Shown here: in pieces, positions 36,254 through 49,628 of the stretch
How the letters are laid out: every line of letters starts with the position of its first letter
Position numbering within the stretch: position 1 is the stretch's first letter
Source of the DNA: Phorcus lineatus
Taxonomy: Eukaryota; Mollusca; Gastropoda; Trochida; Trochidae
Direction of reading: 5' to 3'
DNA: 64,000 nucleotides
Assembly (NCBI GenBank): GCA_921293015.1
Contig: OV121083.1
Span: 30,062,908 to 30,126,907 of the forward strand
The notes under the pieces: generated by a model
What the model saw: only the letters and a program-made list of their open reading frames with translations
Databases searched by the model: none
Told to the model about the DNA's origin: nothing
Position numbers and translations under genes: made by a program

Positions 36254-36446
36254 CACTGGAGTAACGAGCGTTCATTCCAAAAGCTTAAAGGCGTCCTTTC
36301 CAAGAGGAAAGAGGCACCATTCCAAACTTTCCATTGAAGGAAAGAGGCACCCTTCCACACCTTTCCAAAGGCTTAAAGAACGCCCTTTCCAAAGCCTCTT
36401 TGGAAAGAACGCACGGCAAGGGGACCTTTCCATAGCCTTTCAAACT
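36254..36446 (+). repeat. GGAAAG-cluster repeat, left copy
   Basis: Begins CACTGGAGTAACGAGCGTTC and continues with many CTTTCC/GGAAAG hexamers and GGCGTCCTTTCC-like words. It is the inverted counterpart of 42990-43114. A weaker similarity seems to continue ~25 bp further outward (TCGCGTTTGC versus TCGTGCTTTGC). Confidence 0.75.
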
Positions 36447-39400
36447 AATTAGCACCTTACTTGTCTGACCAAGAGTTATGTCCCTCTATTCTGTTTGTCA
36501 AATTCGTCATGTTATGAATATCTTTAGAAGCTTTTGATTAAGTTAACCGATAGTTATTTTTACATTTTGAAAACCTTTATTTTGTTTGAAAGATTGATTT
36601 TTAAGACATGAAATTAAATTTACCATTGAAAAAAAAAATTCATCTCAATTTGTTAACAAATGGAGACTTTGATTTTAAAATGATGAATCAAATCCTGCAT
36701 ATTATTATTTTATTGCAGAAATTAAATAAATCATTTAACTATTGAAGGACTGACTTACACACATGAAATGAATAAGAGATATAGAGTTTGGAAATTGCAT
36801 CATTTAAAATAAAAAGATATTTAGGAAAGTGTATGCATTTGCATCATGAAAAATGTTAAGAAACAATTTTTGGCAATGATTATCATTTATTTGCAATAAT
36901 TTGTTTGATTTCAAAGGTAAATGGCGACCTTTTTGAAAGTGAAGTTTGAAAGATTATCAATGACAAAGTACATACCCGTTTCAATCGTCAGAAAAAGTAA
37001 TCCATGAAATGTTTGCAACTTGATCAACTCCCTGAATAATCCTATTAAATTTAGGTACCTTTCCAAATGATCTACTTTTTTCAAGTGACTGTAAGCATCG
37101 ATAGCATTGCAGAAGATTTTCTTCTCATTGGTTGAACGTATATTCTACAAGTTCATTGGTTCATAATGTTTGTCGTTGTTAAGATGTACTAATTAGCTGT
37201 GTAATGCCAAGAGTTATGTCAGTATGAACGGATGTTGACATAAGCCGCCATTTACCAAAGGGTCCAAAGCACAGGCGTGAAAATTAAATAAGTGCTATTA
37301 GAGACAATTAATTTAACAATGAAATTTGACAGGAAATAGATTACATAATAGGCACTTGTTAATTATGACACCATTAGGACCCAGCTATGGACAGTACGCA
37401 TCGAATCTTATCAGTGTCTTGTGATGTGCAATTGAGTCGCTACATTCTAATCTCAGCATGAAGTACATAATTTGACAAAACCAGTTTCATAAATAAATAT
37501 CAAAACTACAAAAGTTCTACAGTGTGGTGTAATTTCATTTTTTTAATTTGGTTTTTTAAAATTCCAAGCTTCATAGGTTCAAAAATCATTTGGATTAGGT
37601 AAAAACTATTATGCATACAACAATGAATGATCATATAACGAATAGTTGTACTTAAATGTATGACTACATTCATGCATGTTTATGATTGTTCGATATTTAT
37701 TTCGAAAAGATATATATGTCTCATAAATTATCATTTCAGGAAAGTAAATTGTAAGGCAACAGCTAGTTTGCCGATCCGTTCACTGTCCAAATTAATGAAA
37801 CATTAAGATATGTGTATGTAAATTGCAACTTACAATGTTATGTATAATTATGGCAAAACTTATGATATCAACAACAACGGGTTGATCTAATATTCATTGT
37901 TCATGAGCTTAACATGATAAAGAACATTTTAGAAATAGGATTTAGAAACATACAATCTAATGTTATCGTATGATAATAACAAGCAAAAGAGAAAAATCTT
38001 ATAAAACAGATCCACATAAATATATATTATTGAATCTTACATATCCCCTATTTCAAATAATGCACCTTAGGCTTTCTGTGAGAAGAATCGCTCATTATAA
38101 ACAATATACATCTTGTTAATTTGTCTAGCCGACAATCAAGGTTGCCTCTTTTATCTCAAAGCGGTAATTAACTGGAGGCGTTTAGTGTAGAGGCTGGACC
38201 AGAAGGGGGAGGGGGCATGAGGGGTGGGGCGTCTGGAAGTGACACTCGCTTGGAAGGAGTGTTTGACAGGATTGCTTTCATTGCTATTTGGCGGTCTATG
38301 CTATAGTATTCCCGCTATGCCATTGCCGAGACCTGGACTAACGGATTATGAAGACAGACAGATTGTTTATTAAAGTCTCACCTCAACATAAAAATACATA
38401 CAATACAATAGATAAAACAGTAAAAGTTGAGTCACCCCTTTAAGGGATTGTGAAAGACTAATGTCATTAAAATATTTACAAGAAGCAAAATAGTTGCTTA
38501 AAGTAAAGTTATGGTTATAACATTTATAAAAAATAAATCTATTATGCTAAAATCAGGAATTTTATAGAAATTGAGTTTCACTGTGAATTGAAATGTGAAC
38601 TGTGAATATCATATCTAAAATATAGATTTAGCCAATGATCGAGTTTATATTTTATGATGAAAATATTAGGCTATTCATTATTACATTAACAAAGTTTATC
38701 ACGTTTTAATATATCAAACCCAGGAACCACATACTTAAACCAAAACTCAAATGTCCACAAAAGAATTTTATAGAAAGCTCAATCGTCTCATACATAGCTT
38801 AAAATAAAGTTTTATGAACAATTCATTTCTGTTGATAGGTTTGCTCATAGATGAAACGGTATAAGATTGTTTTCTGATAATTCCTATAATGTATTAATTC
38901 TTTTTAAAGTTAATAAAATGGGGAAATAATTTAAATTTTTGTGTCAAAATTAGAAACACAGCGTAAAGTAAAATTATCAAAATATCAATAATATCAAGTC
39001 TATTTTTGTAAAAGAACACTGAAAGAGATGTATGAAAACAAATAATAATGGGTATTTATAATCAACTGACCATACATTATACATACCGATCCTACAATAT
39101 GTACACATATCCATTAAAATTGGTAAATATTGTAAATAAAACTTCACCTTGCATATTAACGTCTGTTTAATAAGTAAAATTTGGACTTGACTTCCATGGT
39201 GTGCTAACAGTTTAATGAATGGATGTTTAAGACAATCAACAATGGGTTTCATATCATGTTATAAGATGTCTTACATTTATTTTATTAACTCTTCATGCTC
39301 CAGATCTTGCCTCATACTAGTATATCTTTCTATGAATGTTGTCCTAGTCATTCAACAAACGGTTTCATACCATGTGATAATGTCGCATACATTTTAAATT

Positions 39401-40270
39401 CAAGCTCTTGATTTTGTCAAATAATCAAGTGTCGCCTCAAGCTCACTTGTAGTGAATGCAAAAAATATAATAGACATATATCGGACACGCCCAGAAGTTC
39501 TTGTGGACACGTAAATTGACAAAGTATGTTACATTATCTCTTAATTTGTCGAAACTATAAAATTTTAAGAGCAAATATATTTCTATATTCATGGATAAGA
39601 TGTAAAGACAGTTCTATACGGTAGTGTCAATTTGAGCTACGAATAGAAACATCCTTAATTCCACACGACTTCATACACAAAAGTAAACGATTTTCGTGAT
39701 TTCTTCAATTACTAAGATTATTTTGAATTTAATTCACGTTTATAATCACGTGCTTCAGTTAAGCCAATGATTAGGCATACCCAACAATTTTGAAAATTTT
39801 CCCTATGCTTTGTTATTTATATCACAAATATGTTTTCATAAGTTTTTTATTTCTCTAATTCGTTCTTATGTTCTGTATCCATGTATTGTTAAATTTTGTA
39901 TTGGAACGGCGTTAAAATAGGCCAAATTACTTGTTCGCCAGTCCAAATTTCGTACGAAATAAAAATATGGTTATTAAACAATCTCATACAATTAGATAAT
40001 AAGGCTTACCTTGCTAAGTAACTACACAGGTCTCTCTGTCAACTAAGAGAGAGGATGTTGCACAATTTTACTACATGGTAATTAAGCGTTCGTTACCTAG
40101 TCTAGCCGGCAATCAAGGATGTCTCTCTGATCTCAACATGACAATAAACTTGTTGGGCGTGTGTGAAACGCAGGGAGAGAGTCAGCAAAAGAAGTGACAC
40201 TAAACAGACGTGTTTGACAACAAAGATTAACGAGATCACAATAAGAAGTGAATTAATTTATAGGACATAA

Positions 40271-40311
40271 CCCTCCCCCCCCCCCCCACCCCCCCCCCCC
40301 CCCCCCCCCCC
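40271..40311 (+). repeat. Poly-C tract
   Basis: About 40 bases, almost pure C with single T and A interruptions. The length in the assembly may be unreliable. Confidence 0.95.
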
Positions 40312-41135
40312 AAAGTGTGCCAACGGTTTCATTAAAGTATAATAATATATATTAGTATTTAGGTCATACTTTCTTCAGAAACTGTTGTTAGAATAAAAAC
40401 AAAAATTAAAATCATAAAATTATCCTCGAATATTGAAAAGGTTGGTTATTTCAATGAATGTCTTTATTCAACTAGAAAAATTCATGCTTTGGCTCATGTG
40501 GAAAAGAATCTGCCTGTTAAATTTATAAGCATGTGGACTGAATTTAACAATTAACTATTTTCAACTGAAGACAAGTTATGATTACCAATGATATTGCTTT
40601 TAAATCAAATCCTTTAGTATAGAAAAACAAGTTTTGGCGAAAATCACTACACAATATGAAATAGTGAAGAGTGAATATAATTATCGCCACAAGAACAAGC
40701 TGATGTGGGAGATATAAAGCGTTCATTTTATATTCATTTAGGTCGCTGCATTCAAGTCGAAGACAGCAATATATTATTTGACAAATTCTGATTCATTGGC
40801 CAGTCAAGGTGGCTGTAAATATATGTCTCGTTATTGATAATGTATATTAAAATATCAGTGATTTATATTTCGTAGGCATTGATCTAACCAACATAGGTAC
40901 TTTATACAACAAAATAATCTTGATTTAGACATTATTTATGTCAATCACTTACCTCAGAATGAAGATGGTCTGGCGTATTCGGGCTAGTTCCCTTTAAACT
41001 TGCCATCCAACAAATTCATAAACACATTACACTCTTGTTTCTTGAGCGGCAAAATGTACACGCCCCATTTAAGAATACATATTGTAATAGACTTCCCCAT
41101 CTCTTTTCTGCAATGTTCTTCTGTAAATTATTGAC

Positions 41136-41420
41136 AAAGGGACATTAACAAGCCTTTAGTTAACAGTAATCCTATTTAAAACAACATAGAGATTGACTTA
41201 TTTATCTAGATCCAAGCTCACTGCTACTACGGGATTCTTCTAAAAGCTTTATTATCAGAACAGAATTAACAGATTACACTGCATACCCTATTTACATTAA
41301 ACAAATGTTTGAAGAAGGGTCCTAAACAAGCATTTAGTTAACAATAATACTATCTAAAACAAAATCAAGATCCATCTAGATCCAAGCTACCTGCTTTTGC
41401 AGGGCTCTTAATTTCAAACT
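41136..41420 (+). repeat. Tandem duplication, ~178-bp period
   Basis: ACAAGCCTTTAGTTAACAGT...ATCTAGATCCAAGCT is repeated as ACAAGCATTTAGTTAACAAT...ATCTAGATCCAAGCT 178 bp later. No coding potential. Confidence 0.8.
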
Positions 41421-42989
41421 AGTTATCTTATATTAATGGCTAATGAAGAGCATATGACAAAAGTTTATCAAATCAGTTTATATATAAAAATAACTTGATG
41501 CATTTTACTTTAAATGGCTTTTATCTAAGTTTAATTGTTTATTTTATGAAAAGTGGTACCTCATCAAAATTCCTCTAGCTTAAAACATAGGTCTCTATGT
41601 TTTGACTTGATACCTCAAACAAAATAGAAAAAACAGCATGTTGTTATAAACTCATGGTAAAGTTGAGAATATCGTTAAACACTTTAATTTCAGAGGAAAT
41701 CATATGAAATGTGTGTACTGATCTTTTTTTTATAAATTTCAGCCTCTCATATGTTTTGATTTTCTTATTATTATTTATTTATTAAGATGTATGTTCATCC
41801 TTTTCTTGCGTCTATTAAAAATGATTTTGAGTGGTCATTCTCTTTCTTCTAAGTCATCATGCATTCAGTATTATTTTTTACAGTGAGTGACTTATTTTTC
41901 TTAGATCCGCATAGGCAAATTTAGATTTTATTATTTAGTTATTATTGTTATGTTGTTCTGATTTAAGAAAAATTTACAAATGTTACGAGTCCTCGTTAGC
42001 GTCAGATAATACCATTTAGCATCTCAGACCAATAAAACCTATCACACTATGACCAGTTGGCAGCTTCAGGTATTGAGCAGGTGTCAACCGTGCTGTACAA
42101 ACACATGCAGGTGGCTTGTAGACAAGTGACCATGTATCAGTCTGTTTTGTCAGGACGGTGTCTCTCGTGTCTTGAAACAACAGGATACACTGCTTTACCG
42201 CATCCTGTTATCCAATGAAATCTGAGATGTTAGAAAAGAAATTATCAAACTAATTTTGCACCGGCTCTATTTTTCTCATCTGGTCGCCGTTATTGTTTGA
42301 ATGTGATAGCTGGATGTAGAGATTGTGTCGTTTATCTATTTAGCCACTCATCAGTGATGTGTTTATGTTCTGTTCTTAAGCTAAAAAGGACTTGGATATT
42401 TATGTTTTTGTGGATACATTCACTGAAAAGGTATGTTTCGCATGTTTAACTGATCAACTAACACATGCTTTATTGATTTATGAAATGAAGTATATGAGGC
42501 AGCTTTTCACTTTTACTGAACTTAATTAAGCACTTTGCAAATTCGCTACTTTCAGAGTAATGCTCTTTGAGAATGTATGAGTGCGTGGAAAAATGCCATA
42601 TAACTATCCGTAACATTATTATAACAAATACGTGACACATTAAATAACTATATAGTAAATCCCTTTAATGACCTTTATGGACATGTGAACTATGTTATCC
42701 AATTAAATATGATACTGTTTCTTTATATATGCCACTCAACCACTCTGTTTAATACATGTTGAATTACTAACTTAATTCACAATGACTTCTTAACAACTTT
42801 TCATTTCCCTTTTCTCCTAGTTATGAATTTAAAACTAATTATTGAGAATTATCTTCACAGTTTCATGATCTCGAAATTTCATGAAATCAAATAAGAAATA
42901 AGAAAACCCTTTTCAACCATACTGCTTAGAATTGATAGTAACATAAAGTGCGATTTTATGACTTTATGATTTTATTCATTGACTTAATA

Positions 42990-43114
42990 GATGTGGAAAG
43001 GTAGGCAACGGAAAGGCGACCTTTCCTTACTATGGAAAGGACGCCTTTCAGTTTTTGGCAAGAACGCCTTGCCATATTTGGAAAGTTATGGAATGAACGC
43101 GCGTTACTCCAGTG
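42990..43114 (-). repeat. GGAAAG-cluster repeat, right inverted copy
   Basis: Carries GGAAAGG hexamer clusters and ends in GAACGCGCGTTACTCCAGTG, the reverse complement of the start of the left copy at 36254. As with the GGATCC pair, the unique 13-26 bp motif faces outward and the hexamer cluster faces inward. Confidence 0.75.
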
Positions 43115-43134
43115 CCACACGCAAAGCACGAGCC

Positions 43135-44560
43135 TACGTTTTTTGAAAACTTATTGAAAATTATAAGTGAGTTTGACTCGGATTATTTCTTAATTTGCGG
43201 TGATTGGAATTGACCTTTTCAACTACAAGCATGTAAATAACCAAAAAGCAAGAGATGTAATACGTTCATTTATGGAGAAATATAATGCAATCTATCCAGG
43301 GCGTTATTTAAATCCAGGGAGTAAACGTTATAACTGGAGATAAAGAAAACCGATAAAACAATCTAGATTAGATTTTTTCATAATGTATAAAGATTTAGAA
43401 CCAGCTGTTGAAAATGCAAATGTTGAATATGCTTATAAATTAGACCATTCAATAACATGGGTGAACTTGAAAATAAAAGACATTGAAAGAGGAAAAGGAT
43501 TTTGGAAATTTAATAACTCTTTAGTTGATCAGCTGTTTTTCGAAACACTACTCGTAATGATAAGAGGATTCACGATAAAATACCATGAGAACGTAAAAGA
43601 GAAAGAGAAAAATATGAAAATGAATTAAATGAAACCCTGAATATTCTCCAGAAAGATCTCGATGAAAGTGATGATATTACAAAGAAGGACAACTGTCCTG
43701 AAAAGTCTTATTTTACCAAAGTTAAACCATGTCTCTGATGTATTACCTAACCCGAACGAAAGTACCATTAAAGAAATCGAAAAACTCTGCTTTAACTTTA
43801 TTTTGAAAGGAAAGCCAGATAAACCAAAACGTAAAATAATAACCCATAATTACACTGTAGGAGACTTTATAATTTCGATGATAAATCGAAACAAAAGACA
43901 TTGTTTCAATTAAACATATCACCTTTACATAATGATTTTTATCAGTACAACGAAGAACCAATTATCAATGATGTATCAACTAAAAGAACTAATGAATTTT
44001 GGAAAGATGTCTTACAAGCATGGGATCACTTCATAAAACAAAAAGGAAATAATGTTAATACCCAATCCGCTCTCTTATCTCAGCCAATATTGGGAAATGA
44101 TAACATAAAAATTAATAAGAAAAATTTCAACAAGATATATCAACCACAGTATTTTGTTTTATCAATTATATTGTGGAAGATGATGGTAAGTTTCTCGACT
44201 ATGAAAAGATCATTTAAACCTACCAAGTTAAAGTAAATAAGTAAGTTAAACTTTCTTGATTACACGGGTATTGTCCAATCAGTAAAGGGATACTTTAAAA
44301 AATCTCTCTTTAAATAGGAAACTCAACATCCCGTTCATTCCATATTTAATTGAAGATATTGTTACTAAGAGAAAAGGATGCAGAGCCTTCTACGACATAT
44401 TGCATGAAAAACCAAGTAATGATAATAACTGTAAATACAAACGAAAATGGGGAAAAGTTCTGAAATGCTCCATCAATAAAGAAGAGTGCAAAATTATACA
44501 CAAAGTACCTTTTACATCTAACTTAAGCTCAATATTCCGTTATACATAGAATTTTACCCA
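43135..44560 (+). pseudogene. L1/Tx1-like LINE ORF2 relic
   Basis: The endonuclease C-terminal half is read first: PTFFENLLKIISEFDSDYF with CGDWN (active-site Asn), RLDFFIMYKDLEP (SRIDFF-type motif), and YAYKLDHSITWVNLKI holding the catalytic Asp-His. RGKGFWKFNNSL (the linker) follows. The RT palm is missing: at ~43660 the sequence jumps to TVLKSLILPKLNHV, an RT thumb motif, and continues with EKLCFNFILKGKPDKPKRK, NEFWKDVLQAWDHF and RAFYDILHEKP to ~44560. Several frameshifts and stops separate the pieces. The internal deletion removes all RT catalytic residues. It starts right at the outer side of the right GGAAAG cluster. Confidence 0.75.
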
Positions 44561-45539
44561 CAAATGATCTCTTAGATGATTCTCTAAGATAGCCTTACAA
44601 AATATTAAGTGGGATGTAAAAGGAATTTGAATAAAATAGTCTTGGAAAATATAAAATGAACCCTCATTTATATTTATGTATTTATATATTTATATACATC
44701 TGCAACAAAAGTTTATTAAATATGCTCAGCTTCAGAAATAGTTAACGGCATTTTGTTTCGTCAGTGGTTAGGTTACCATAAGCTTCTGTTATATGACTTT
44801 GCCAGACGATAAATGTGATAAATTATTATTATTATTATAAATAATAAATTGAAGTGAATGAAACGAATGAATTCATTGATTGAATGCTTAAAAATAATTG
44901 AAAGCTTTTTGCATAATTTTAATCATAAATAACCGCTTTCTGTTCGTATTTCCCTGTTTTTCTTTTATATAGCAATTACAGTGTTACAGTACACATATAT
45001 TTTGCTTTAAATGGATTCTGTCCTATTTTGAATTTGAATTTTCAATCTTTATTCATATGAGTTATCTTTTAAGTGAACAAACACATGATTGTGTGTAACT
45101 CTCTTGAAATCATTTTGTTTACATTTCTTGAGAATTACTCAAGTGTAAATAATAAAGGCGGTTAGCATCAAGAAAGTATTTTGCTCTGGTATATGAAGCT
45201 CTCGTAAAATAATGAGATAGTCTTCTTTACACTAATGAAATTTAGTCAAAATATTCACTGGAGCTCTACACTAGCTGCAAACATTATCAAAGCAGTGCAA
45301 AATCGATCATCAATGCGCCCTATTGGAATGGCAAACATATGACGATGATATACATTTTAATAATTACTTATACTGTTTGCGGCTTAATATATATCTCTAT
45401 CGCCATCAATTATATATAAAATTCTATATTAGAGATAAATTTCTTAATATAATGAATGATCTTATTCCAATAACTTCAATTAGTATAATGACTCATTAAT
45501 CTATAAATGGGTGCACATTTAATAAAACCAACTTCAAAT
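44561..45539. other. Spacer
   Basis: AT-rich; no supported gene. May contain upstream parts of the RT scrap that follows. Confidence 0.4.
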
Positions 45540-45725
45540 CTAAGTATTCTAGTAGTCAAATGTTGTTTTATTGTGAAGCATTGTTATATATTTTATATAA
45601 CCACGTTTTTGAGAGTGGTGCGTTCCCAGATCCTTGGAATATTGGCTTAATTGTACCATTACATAAAAACAAAATAACTCGTGGCCACGACTTATCATTC
45701 ATAGATAAAATATCGTCATTTCCGT
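45540..45725 (+). pseudogene. LINE RT N-terminal fragment
   Basis: The plus-strand frame reads LYNHVFESGAFPDPWNIG then LIVPLHKNK, the RT-0/1 motif of non-LTR retrotransposons (usually SG.FP..W..G.I.PIHKKG). The match stops around GHDLSFIDKISS; no downstream palm is seen. A short isolated scrap. Confidence 0.6.
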
Positions 45726-48700
45726 CTATGGTTCCCTAGATTGATCACATTTCAACAATTCATTTACATATGTATTGACTTCATTAGCATAAAAGCTCAA
45801 CGAGTTGCAATTGTCATTTGATAATTGGTATAGCATCATAAGCCTTTGATAGTTTATGAATGCTCTTTCTCGAATATCAAGAAAGCTGTAGTGTAAAACA
45901 TAGCCCTGCGATAAACTTGCGATAGTAGCGACTGTAGGCCAACTAGAGCCCTCGCTAACGCCCCAGGTCGGCTGTTGACTTGTTCTAACTTTGGACTCTT
46001 ATAGCTCGAGGATGAAGTATAAAGTATGTAACTTTAACATAACTTGCAAATAAACCTCTAAAGAATTGGATTTATTTCAAGTTATCAGCGCATGGTTTTT
46101 AAAGGGTTATTGTAACATAGTGAAAGCATTTTTGAGTGAAGAATGGTCTCGGAGTATCAACCATGGAATCTAAAAAAAAAATTACCCTTGTTTCGTGATT
46201 GAATTTACCAGATTTCATGTCCCTGTCCCCTGTAAAATACAAGGATTGTGTTTACAAAAAAGGTATCTATAGCTATAATCTTTATCTACTATAAAAAAAC
46301 TGTTTTCAAGTGTATGAAAACATGATAGTGGATGATATGAAAGTGATTGTAGCAAAAACACCATTGAGTTGAGTGCGGCCATTTGCTTGATTTACTTCAA
46401 GAGTTTCAATATTATATGCTTGTCACTATTATCTGTGAGTGTTTTACGAGATCCATGTTCGTTGATCAGAATTGAAACATTGTGAAATCAATTTTCAAAA
46501 TTGTTTATATGCTTGATAATGGAGTAAGAAGCAGTACCTCTTTACATTTGATACGGAATATTTATTTCTTCAGAAGACATAATCGTATGGAAATCTACTG
46601 CGTATACAATGTAAACTTGCGAAATTATTTTAGACAGAATTTGTAATGCCTATCATAATTTCAGAGGCAGTGAGGAAGAATTTGGCTCCAGGTGTCCTAC
46701 TGTGAGAACGAACGCCATTTTAAAGCATGAATAAGGCATGATTCATGCCTTAGAGAGGACTGTGTTTGAGAGAGGACCCTGCTCACCATGGAGACGAATA
46801 TTGCGTTAATAATTTTTATCATTACGTCTGTCTGATTTCTGAATCAGTTATGGAACAGGGCTATAGTTATGTTTGATCATTTTTTAAAATCACGATCAGG
46901 ATAAATGTTTAAGTCTCGTGGAAACAAGCTTAGGGTCTCCCATTCCACTGCTCGATAAAAACAGAAAATGATAAAGGTTTTGAGAATCCCACCCCAAAGC
47001 GAATACTTTCATAGTAAAGAAAAGAGAGGACACTTGTACATTCCCCCCTCGCCTTCGTGGCCGATCGCTATGGTTTAATACACGATTTACAATCAAATGA
47101 AAATTTGTATCAACATATGCAAGGATGATTGACCTGTCGATCACAAGTAATTGAACCTACCAAGTCTTTACTGTGATATCTACAAATCGTCCGAAAGAAG
47201 ACTTGGACTCTCACAAAGTATCCTTATCGGCAAAAATTGCTGCCAGACGTCGGAGGTGTTGTCAAAGCAAGCGCAAGGACATGGACTGGTGTCACTTTGG
47301 TGAACTGCCAGGATGCGGACTTTGTTTCATTCTTCAATTATGAAGGGCTGTTAATTGAATTAGTATCTGTAGACAAGTAGTTAAAGCAAACCACGTTTTT
47401 GGAAAATTATTTGTTGTTTGTTTATACAATAATATATAGAATTTCAGACAGTTATGACAGCACCCATGAATCGTCATACATATATGTCTCAACATATTTA
47501 TTAAGATTATATTCAATTTAAAAAATCACAGTTAATCAATAGTTAATGCACAATTGATTTGCAGTATTTCTGAAACAGATTAAATTCGAATTTTATGTTC
47601 ATTATTACAAGGCGTGTTCTCCTGTGATGAATTCTTAGCATCCCATCCTCGTCATTTGAGTCAACAATTATCAATTTGAACAAATACTTCTCTTCCGTAA
47701 ATAAAATAACTATACTCTGGTGTGCGTGATCAATCTGAGCGCCTGCCTCGACCACACCTAAAACGTCTGGTAACCATTATTCCAAGACGAATTCTAGGGT
47801 CAAAATCGTCATTGCTGAAATGGCATTAATGATTTGGGGAATGGGGTTGTTTAATGACCCATGGTTTTAGACGAAGACTGCATTGTAAACGTTTTACTTG
47901 AACGTTGTCAGGACGTTATTTTAGGTTGTGCCTAGTCCTTTATAATGTTGGAACTTTTTTAAACTACATTTATACTATGCTTATGTTCCAGGAACGAAAA
48001 CGTAATTTTTGACTACGTCCACTCAAAGTAATTTGCAGGTTGGGTTTTAACCCGAGTCAAAGTTATGTAAAAAGTAATTTTTAAATTTGTACTATGGGTA
48101 TTTCACCATATGAGAGTAAATCGATTGACAAAATTATCGATATAATTTGGATATAACTTGCCATATATGTTAACAATCATTTATCCATCAATTGTTACCA
48201 TGAGCACAAAATCTACTTAATAAAATGCCCATGGATGTAAAATGCATTTATTTTTTTATAATTTTTTCACACAAGCATCCCATTATTTTTCTTGAAAATC
48301 TCATTGTGTTAGGCAAAGTTTAGACTGCCTGTCATTATTAGTTTAACTCAAGGTGATTTATTTCATTTTGTATCAACATCCCGGATTTTTTCGATTTGGT
48401 GAGACAATCTTACCTTCGGAAAAAAACCTCCATGTTAACTGAATGTAACTAGTGTACAGGCAAGGTATAGGCCTTGGATATGATAACACCTTAAATATAA
48501 ATAAAGGGGATAAGATAATTTAAGGTTTGGTATTTTTATGATTGATATCAAATGTGTCAGTTAGTAAATACATTATTATTTTTAATTAAAATCTTGTTCA
48601 GTATTCAAATATAATACTAATAAAACTAAATGCTATACCACGAGAACTCTTCATTAAATATTTCTCAGAAAAACATTAAGAATATGAATCTATAAATAGA

Positions 48701-49625
48701 AACAGATAATTAGACAACTGTAGACCCTCAATAGTAAAAGAGCATTGACATCTTTCGACAAAAAATATCAACCCGTTTATAGTTTTTCTGAGGTCTAGTT
48801 TTAGAAATATTTTTTCAAAACTGTTTAATATTTAGGATTTAAAAGTCTGTACTTACCATCATTATCATCTAACTAACGATTAAACAATATGAAAGTACAT
48901 GTAGATGTCAATTGATGTAATGTATAGCATCAATATTTTATTAACAATTTGATTCCTGAAACACTGATAGATTTACTTAAGGGTTGGAAAAGGAAGAGGG
49001 AACTATCAGAACTTTTTTGATGCTCCATACGTTTGTATAATGTAAGTTTGAATACTGTAAAATGTGTGTGTTCCTGAGATTTAATACAAGTGTGATCAGT
49101 AATAAAACATCTTTAGGATAACAGCATTACTTTTAATAAAACCGTATAGTATATAACCTCTCTCTAAAGCATGTTAAATATGAGCTGACATTATCATTAG
49201 ACAAAGTCATATATATTTCTTTCCAAATCATGTATCATGAAACGAGTGCTGACATTGTCAAAAAATGAATGTATTTGTGAAAAAAAGGAGTGAAAGTTAA
49301 AATAGTTATTGAAATTTTATGTCGTGAAATCAGTTCTGATTTTGTTAGCAAATAAAAGATTAAGGAAACCGGCATCACACCTGATCCTAGAAGGAGCGGT
49401 CAAGCTATTCAAAGTAGGAAATCATAAGCGCCCAGGCTTGATCCTCCAATAAAACTGTTCCTGGGATAATCACATAAACTCTATGATCCAGAAAGTCAGT
49501 CATTTAATAAACTGCTTGATAACTTTGAAGTATCGTTTGTCATACAAGTTTAGAAATTATGTAGAAGTCTTTTTTATCTCACCAATTTTTAGTTTTTGCG
49601 GCTAACTGCACTCGGGAGCACCAAC
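45726..49625. other. Intergenic, no supported gene
   Basis: Mostly AT-rich. A 62-codon plus-strand frame at 47155-47342 is listed separately. A TTATCTTTCAG-like acceptor was not found next to it. Confidence 0.4.
47155..47342 (+). other. Small Cys-rich open frame, doubtful
   Basis: A frame without ATG reads through to TGA and ends RRRRCCQSKRKDMDWCHFGE followed by LPGCGLC. A tetrabasic run before a Cys-rich tail is the layout of processed secreted peptides, but there is no signal peptide, no clear splice acceptor and no recognised family. Chance is a reasonable explanation. Confidence 0.12.
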
Positions 49626-49628
49626 TTA

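Larger units (their letters stand above)
36447..42989. other. Non-coding interior between GGAAAG clusters
   Basis: 6.5 kb without any recognisable coding sequence. It holds a poly-C tract (40271-40311), a ~178-bp tandem duplication (41136-41420), and two related stretches at ~38123-38272 and ~40098-40228 (TCTAGCC[G/A]..CAATCAAGG...GAAGTGACACT...GTGTTTGACA). A GTCAAATAATC..GTGTCGCCT stretch at 39415-39440 recurs at 56588-56612. CATCTCAGA occurs inverted at ~42019 and ~42222. Confidence 0.5.

Noticed and set aside
46640..46730. ATAATTTCAG acceptor-like site followed by 22 open codons
   Set aside because: The frame stops quickly, there is no donor, and nothing recognisable is encoded.
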